Positions 59,537-64,000 of a stretch of 64,000 bases of DNA are shown one piece after another. The notes beneath the pieces were generated by a model that made no database searches, was not told the origin of the DNA, and saw only the letters and a program-made list of their open reading frames with translations. Made by a program: the position numbers and the translations under genes. Source of the DNA: Linanthus parryae (lineage: Eukaryota > Streptophyta > Magnoliopsida > Ericales > Polemoniaceae); assembly GCA_023055425.1 (NCBI GenBank), contig JALGPY010000002.1, positions 156,623,345 through 156,687,344 of the forward strand, read 5' to 3'. Position 1 is the first letter of the stretch. Every line of letters begins with the position of its first letter.

Positions 59537-61558
59537 AGAGTGAAATACCCCGTTAAATTTTGTGGAAAATTTGGTGACTTTTCGTTAAGTTTAGAGAGTA
59601 AATTTTCGAATCTTGAATTAAGAGGGGGTGATAAGTGTAGTTTAAAAAGTTACAACCTAGTTAAATGTTGGGGGTGGAATTTATAATTACCTATAAGTTA
59701 TGAGAAGCAACAAAAAAAAATAAAAATAAAAAAAAAATATAAAAAAATCACTTCCCCGATGGATTTCTCAGGAAATGTGCTCCTGCACATTGTGAGTCTT
59801 CCAACACCATTGTGTCCTCCAACATCAATTCTCCCCTTCTCTTATACTTCTCCTTCCTCTTCTCTTCTTCGGCACAACACCTAGCATACCACCACCACCA
59901 CCTCCTTCTTCGCAGCCACCATCGTCTCCCCCTCTGTTTTGCAAGAAAACAGAGCAGCAGCAGCGGTAGCGGCGGTGGTTGCCGCTGCCACCACCGACGG
60001 AGGCCACAACCACCACCACCAACACCCTATTCCCTCTATCCTCTCCCCCTCTGCTCTCTCTTCCTCGCCTCCTGTCTTCCCCGCGACCAAGAGCAGAGCA
60101 GCAGCAGAAACTTCGCCTGCCACCACCACCATCGCCGCGACTCCATTAACACCGGCGACAAGGTCGGGTCGTGCAATCCGACACCGCCCAACCCTGTTTC
60201 TTCCTCCCAGTAGCCTCCTGGAGGTCCGAGAAAGCCGGAAACGCAACCCACCGGAGCCAACAACGCCGGATTCACCCCCGTCGAGCACCACCGTCGACCA
60301 CCACCGTCGGCTTCATCAACCCGACCCGTCTCTTCACCGATTCTTGCAACTTTTGGTTCGGGTAATCTCTAATCCCCCCTATTGTTCGTTTAGAGTAATC
60401 AGAATCGCATTTAATTGCTAGAAATCAGGATTTGTTTCAAGTGGTTCTGGGTATTCACCGTTGGTATGGAACAGGGGGTGAAAGTGTCGTTTCATAAACA
60501 TTGAGGGCATGAACTGTAGTTGATATAAACTACCTTTGTATGAACTGGGGGGTGAAAGTGTTATTTCAAAAACTTGATGGCATGATTTGTCACTTATATA
60601 AACTGTGATGTGTGTGGGTTGGGGGTTAAAAGTGTTGATTTTGGAAATCATGAAGGGGGGGCTATTTGTAGATTATATATTCTATTTTATTAATATAACT
60701 AGTAATTGTTCTTTTGTTAAAATACAATATATAAAGTTTATTATATACATATATATGTATATATTACAATGTAATTTTTAATATATATACATATCTATAC
60801 ACACACATACACACACATATACATATCTATTTCAACAATTGAAACAAGTTATTTTCTAGTTTCTTTTTACGTTTTAATTTATTATTAAAAAGAGCATGAC
60901 TAAAAGATATTGTGCTTATAAAATTATTTTTGAGACAATTTGTGTTAGATATTCACTATGTGTAAATATAATTTTGTGTATATAAAGCTTCAAATAATTA
61001 TAAGTATTGGCATTCCTTTTGGTAACAAATAAAATTGCTAGTTAAATATTTATTCCATTAAAGAATAATAATACGGAGGAGAATGGTATTTATTGTGAAA
61101 AACTAAGAAATACTTTCTTTAGAAAATATATATATCGTCCACAATATAAGATTTGTTGATAATTACTAGTATCTATAATTACTATTTTTGAGGAAATACT
61201 TGTTAAATATTTTGAGTTTATTACTAACAAGAATTAATTTCTTTCGTATCACTACTTAAGGTATACATAAGAGTTCAATTATATTTTTATCAATGAGTAT
61301 ATGGCCTCAAAAACTTTAATAAATATTTGTTAACTAGCTACAGATATTGTTTTTAAGAAACAAAGATAAATTGGTTGGTCTTGATATAAAATAAGATGCC
61401 TCGCTCCATTACTAGTCTTTAGGGGTATCTCACATCACATATATACATTTTATGTGCTAGATTTTGGATTGATTAGAAACTATAAATTTGTAGGCGACGA
61501 GTTCATAGACGAGGGTTACATCTATCAATAGGAGCTAGTTCGAGTTGTTTCATGTTTC
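59537..61558. other. Intergenic; CpG-rich exon-like patch (59800-60360), then G-rich imperfect repeats (60440-60660)
   Basis: The patch is rich in CCA/CAC and CCG triplets, so several frames are open on both strands; none resembles a known protein. A possible donor (TCGG|GTAATC) lies near 60360. About three 70-80-base imperfect units containing 'gggggtgaaagtgt.tttca' and 'ggcatga' follow. 60700-61558 is AT-rich with AT/CA microsatellite-like stretches and no feature. Confidence 0.3.
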
Positions 61559-61911
61559 TGATAACTCTATATTAGAGTTATATTTCTTCTGCGTTTGTGT
61601 ACCGTTTTGTGTAATTTCCGGGTTGAATATATTAGAAATACACTATGAACTTGAGGAAATTGGATAAGTCTAGCTTTGAGTTATAAATTGTTAATCCGGG
61701 CCTTTTTCACATTATTTACATTTATTTTGTCACTTTTGATCGCACGGGGTGTTTTCGTGTTGTGTTGGACAGAAAACGGAGCTCATGGATCAAGAGGAGG
61801 AGGAAAACGAACTTCGAAACATATGCGGAAGCTTGGGAGAGAAAGAAATTGGAAGAAAAGAAGACTTAGAAAAATTGAGCGGAAGAAAAATGAAGAAAAC
61901 CCACTGAAGTG

Positions 61912-62150
61912 TAGGATCAAAAGTTGATCCTAGGATCAAAGCAGATCGCAGGATCACAATATGTGATCGCACGATCAAGTGGGCAAAGTTGGTAGAGAAA
62001 AGAAGAAAATTCACTGACTTGTAGGATCACAAGTTGATCCTACGATCAACAGCAGATCGCTGGATCAGCTTTGGTGATCCTACGATCAGACAGAAGATTT
62101 GAAGCCCGCACAACAGCAGATCGCAAGATCAGCAATAGGTGATCGCGCGG
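61912..62150. repeat. Array of GATC-based interrupted palindromes in the LTR of D
   Basis: About ten units of the form GATC-4 bases-GATC (for example GATCGCACGATC, GATCCTACGATC, GATCGCAGGATC), plus wider AGGATC..GATCCT dyads, in two clusters with a similar order. It takes the place that the GTCRYRYGAC array has in element C. Confidence 0.85.
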
Positions 62151-62348
62151 TCTGCTAGCAGAACCAGCGCATCAACGGGAAAAGATGGGAATTAGAGTTA
62201 TTAATTAATAATGTTTGATTATTAATTAATACACCCTAATATTAAAAGAAGAGAGAGACGTGAGGAGGAAGAAAAAAGGCCATCAACGTAGAAGAAAAGA
62301 AGGAGACACGCACAAAAGGAGGATTCCTCCCCCATTGAAGATCTAGGG

Positions 62349-62366
62349 TTTCTTCTTCTTCTTCTT

Positions 62367-62396
<30 letters not shown>
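62349..62396. repeat. (CTT)n microsatellite
   Basis: About 15 TTC/CTT units, in the presumed transcribed leader part of the LTR of D. Confidence 0.95.
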
Positions 62397-62397
<1 letters not shown>

Positions 62398-63352
62398 TTC
62401 TTTCAAATCTTGTATGGAGAAACTTGTAAGTTTTGTTTGGTTGATTAATATTAGCTAAACTCCATTGTTAGGCTTCTCTAGAGAGCCTAGGGTTATGTAG
62501 ACGATGATTTTTCCGGATTCTTAATCTTTGTTTCATGCTTATTGATTTCTTCTATTGAATGGATGTTAGTTCTTGAATCTTGTTAAGGATCTTAGTATAT
62601 TGACACGACTAAGATATGAATTGATAATCAATGAACTAGGGTTTGCTCATAGGATGAATCATGCTTAAAGTTGATTAAGTTCTAAATCAATTGTTCATAA
62701 TCTATGCTTAATTCTTAATGGGGATGGAGTAATTAACCGGAACCATTCGTTGGCTAGTGAAGTGCACGACAGTGACTTTAAATAGCTAGGATGAGATATG
62801 AGCATCAATCCCGTATCACTGAGACTGAGAAGAGACGTGTTAGGATTGGCTAGTGTGGGTAGATTCGGTAGGTGAAATTCGACTGTTTCGTGCAACGGTG
62901 GACCGACAGGACCCGTTTTCGTGCATGTCGTTAGCCTATTAGAACGAACCGGTAGACACAAGAGACCGATAGGAGATTGTAGTGTACCGTGAAGTAGAAT
63001 GACTTGAGACCGATAGGAGATAGTCAGTGCTGTTACCCGGCTTAGTTAGAATATAGTTAACGTGTTGCTCAGATAATCCGGAAATCGTCTACAACCCTAG
63101 GTGATCTAGAGATTGCCTAGTTTCTCTAAACTTATTTATTAAATATAAAAATCCAAAATTATTAGCTTAGTTGTTTTTTCAATTCTAGAAATCAATCAAA
63201 TCTTTCCTCCTGCACCATACTCTAAATTAAATAACTAATAAAATAATCTAAAGTCTGTCCTCGTGGGATCGATAACTCGGGGCTGAAATACCACCCCTAT
63301 ATTACTTGACCGTGCACTTGCGCATACGCGTTAAGAATTCGCGTCAAGTTTT

Positions 63353-63371
63353 TGGCGCCGTTGCCAGGGAC
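63353..63371 (+). other. Primer-binding site of element D (tRNA-Asp)
   Basis: TGGCGCCGTTGCCAGGGAC matches the site of element C except one base (A for G). Confidence 0.88.
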
Positions 63372-63515
63372 AGCGGTAGATTATTTAGTTAGGAGTTAGT
63401 TTAGAGTACTTTTATTTTAGTTTGATTTTAATATTTTTATTCTATATCTCTGTGCTTCACGGGTGTCTTGTGAGTTTGTTTCTCAGGAACGCAGGAAGCA
63501 AGAGACAATATAAGC

Positions 63516-64000
63516 ATGTGGAGCGAAGAGTGTTATTCGGATCTCCCCTACTGTTTCCACTGCAGGGGTAACCATGAAGACGAGGACGCATGCATAACTT
63601 GGTGCTATGTATGCGGCATTTGGCACGACCGTAGAGACTCATGTCGAGTACATGAACCCCAGCTTCATCAGCACCAGGAAGACTCATCAGCGGATATGGC
63701 AGAACGGCGTAGTATTATGAATGACATCAAAGTGTGCGCCAAATTTTTGTCCATAGATGCACAATTACCACAAGAGGATTCAGCCACAGGTAGGGAATAC
63801 GTGAGGGAGATGTTGGAGAGGATAAAGAAACGAATAGAAAAACTGTCAACAGCAGGGGAATCTAGTATTCAAGAGCCACAAGAGGAGCCCTTGCCACATG
63901 ACAGTGAGCCTCACATTGAACCTTCATCATCCCCACCACAAGTGGAAGAAGAGATACCTGAGCCGAACGAAGACTGCGGTGTCCAGGAACCATTGGTGGA
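63516..64000 (+). CDS. First ORF of element D, with two N-terminal CCHC zinc-knuckle-like motifs (partial)
   Basis: The frame is open from the first ATG after the PBS to the window end (161 codons). Residues about 13-26 (CFHCRGNHEDEDAC) and 30-43 (CYVCGIWHDRRDSC) both fit C-x2-C-x3-H-x5-C, the 14-residue frame of retroviral zinc knuckles with the His shifted by one. A region able to form a coiled coil (about 85-115) and a Glu/Pro/Ser-rich tail follow. It is unlike the start of gag-pol in element C and may be an extra ORF before gag or a gag with N-terminal knuckles. The function is presumably nucleic-acid binding, an inference. Confidence 0.6.
   Translation, partial: MWSEECYSDLPYCFHCRGNHEDEDACITWCYVCGIWHDRRDSCRVHEPQLHQHQEDSSADMAERRSIMNDIKVCAKFLSIDAQLPQEDSATGREYVREMLERIKKRIEKLSTAGESSIQEPQEEPLPHDSEPHIEPSSSPPQVEEEIPEPNEDCGVQEPLV

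Larger units (their letters stand above)
61559..63346 (+). repeat. 5' LTR of Athila-type element D
   Basis: Starts TGATAACTCTATATTAGAGT, a terminal hairpin like that of element C's LTR, and ends GCGTCA seven bases before the tRNA-Asp PBS, with the same LTR-PBS junction as in C. It holds a GATC dyad array (61912-62150) and a (CTT)n run. The body is not otherwise alike to C's LTR by eye. The 3' LTR lies outside the window. Confidence 0.85.

Noticed and set aside
59812..60421. Overlapping frames of 130-160 codons on both strands
   Set aside because: CCA/CCG triplet repeats keep many frames open at once; none looks like a protein family.
61912..62150. Restriction-site-like GATC cluster as bacterial or vector contamination
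   Set aside because: It lies inside an LTR with matching termini, PBS and surrounding plant repeats; no vector sequence was seen.

Overview
This is a nuclear segment of a flowering plant, most likely a eudicot. The evidence is an intact alpha-expansin gene with two introns, plant-type LTR retrotransposons (copia and Athila-like gypsy) primed by tRNA-iMet or tRNA-Asp, and Helitron, hAT, MULE-like and Stowaway-type non-autonomous DNA transposons in an AT-rich background. The species cannot be told from this sequence. All coordinates and alignments were made by eye.

Layout. 1-2180 holds two LTR remnants (a copia LTR on +, a Sirevirus-like LTR on -). 2181-3629 is intergenic with a CpG-rich exon-like patch. 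3630-5283 is a MULE-like element (E1). 5284-12021 is intergenic DNA with LINE RNase H relics, one of them split by a hAT element with an 8-bp target duplication. 12022-13546 (-) is the only intact host gene, an alpha-expansin. 13547-16567 is intergenic with MITEs.

16568-55404 is one nested block. A second member of the MULE-like family (E2, 9-bp target duplication) holds a Sirevirus-like copia element (A, 17304-53802). Element A holds a Helitron (19749-21807) in gag and a copia element B (23420-46542, 5-bp duplication GTTGT) at the gag/protease junction. Element B holds an Athila-type gypsy element C (29074-43947, - strand, 5-bp duplication TATAC). C is complete: its 1607-bp LTRs differ at two positions, its gag-pol frame of 1856 codons is open, and it has a further ORF downstream of pol. 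Removing each insertion restores the reading or homology of its host, so the order of events can be read: E2, then A, then B and the Helitron, then C.

55415-55942 is a hAT element abutting the MULE-like element. 58460-59536 is a copia relic on the - strand. 59537-61558 is intergenic with a CpG-rich patch. 61559 to the window end is the 5' end of another Athila-type element (D, +), with a complete LTR, a tRNA-Asp primer site and an ORF that opens with two CCHC zinc-knuckle-like motifs.

A theme across the retroelements is clusters of short interrupted palindromes. They are element-specific in sequence: AGGTCG..CGACCT in C, GATC dyads in D, and CAAAG/CTTTG dyads in the Sirevirus-type LTRs. In C the flanks of the dyads change together on both sides, so the symmetry itself appears to be kept.
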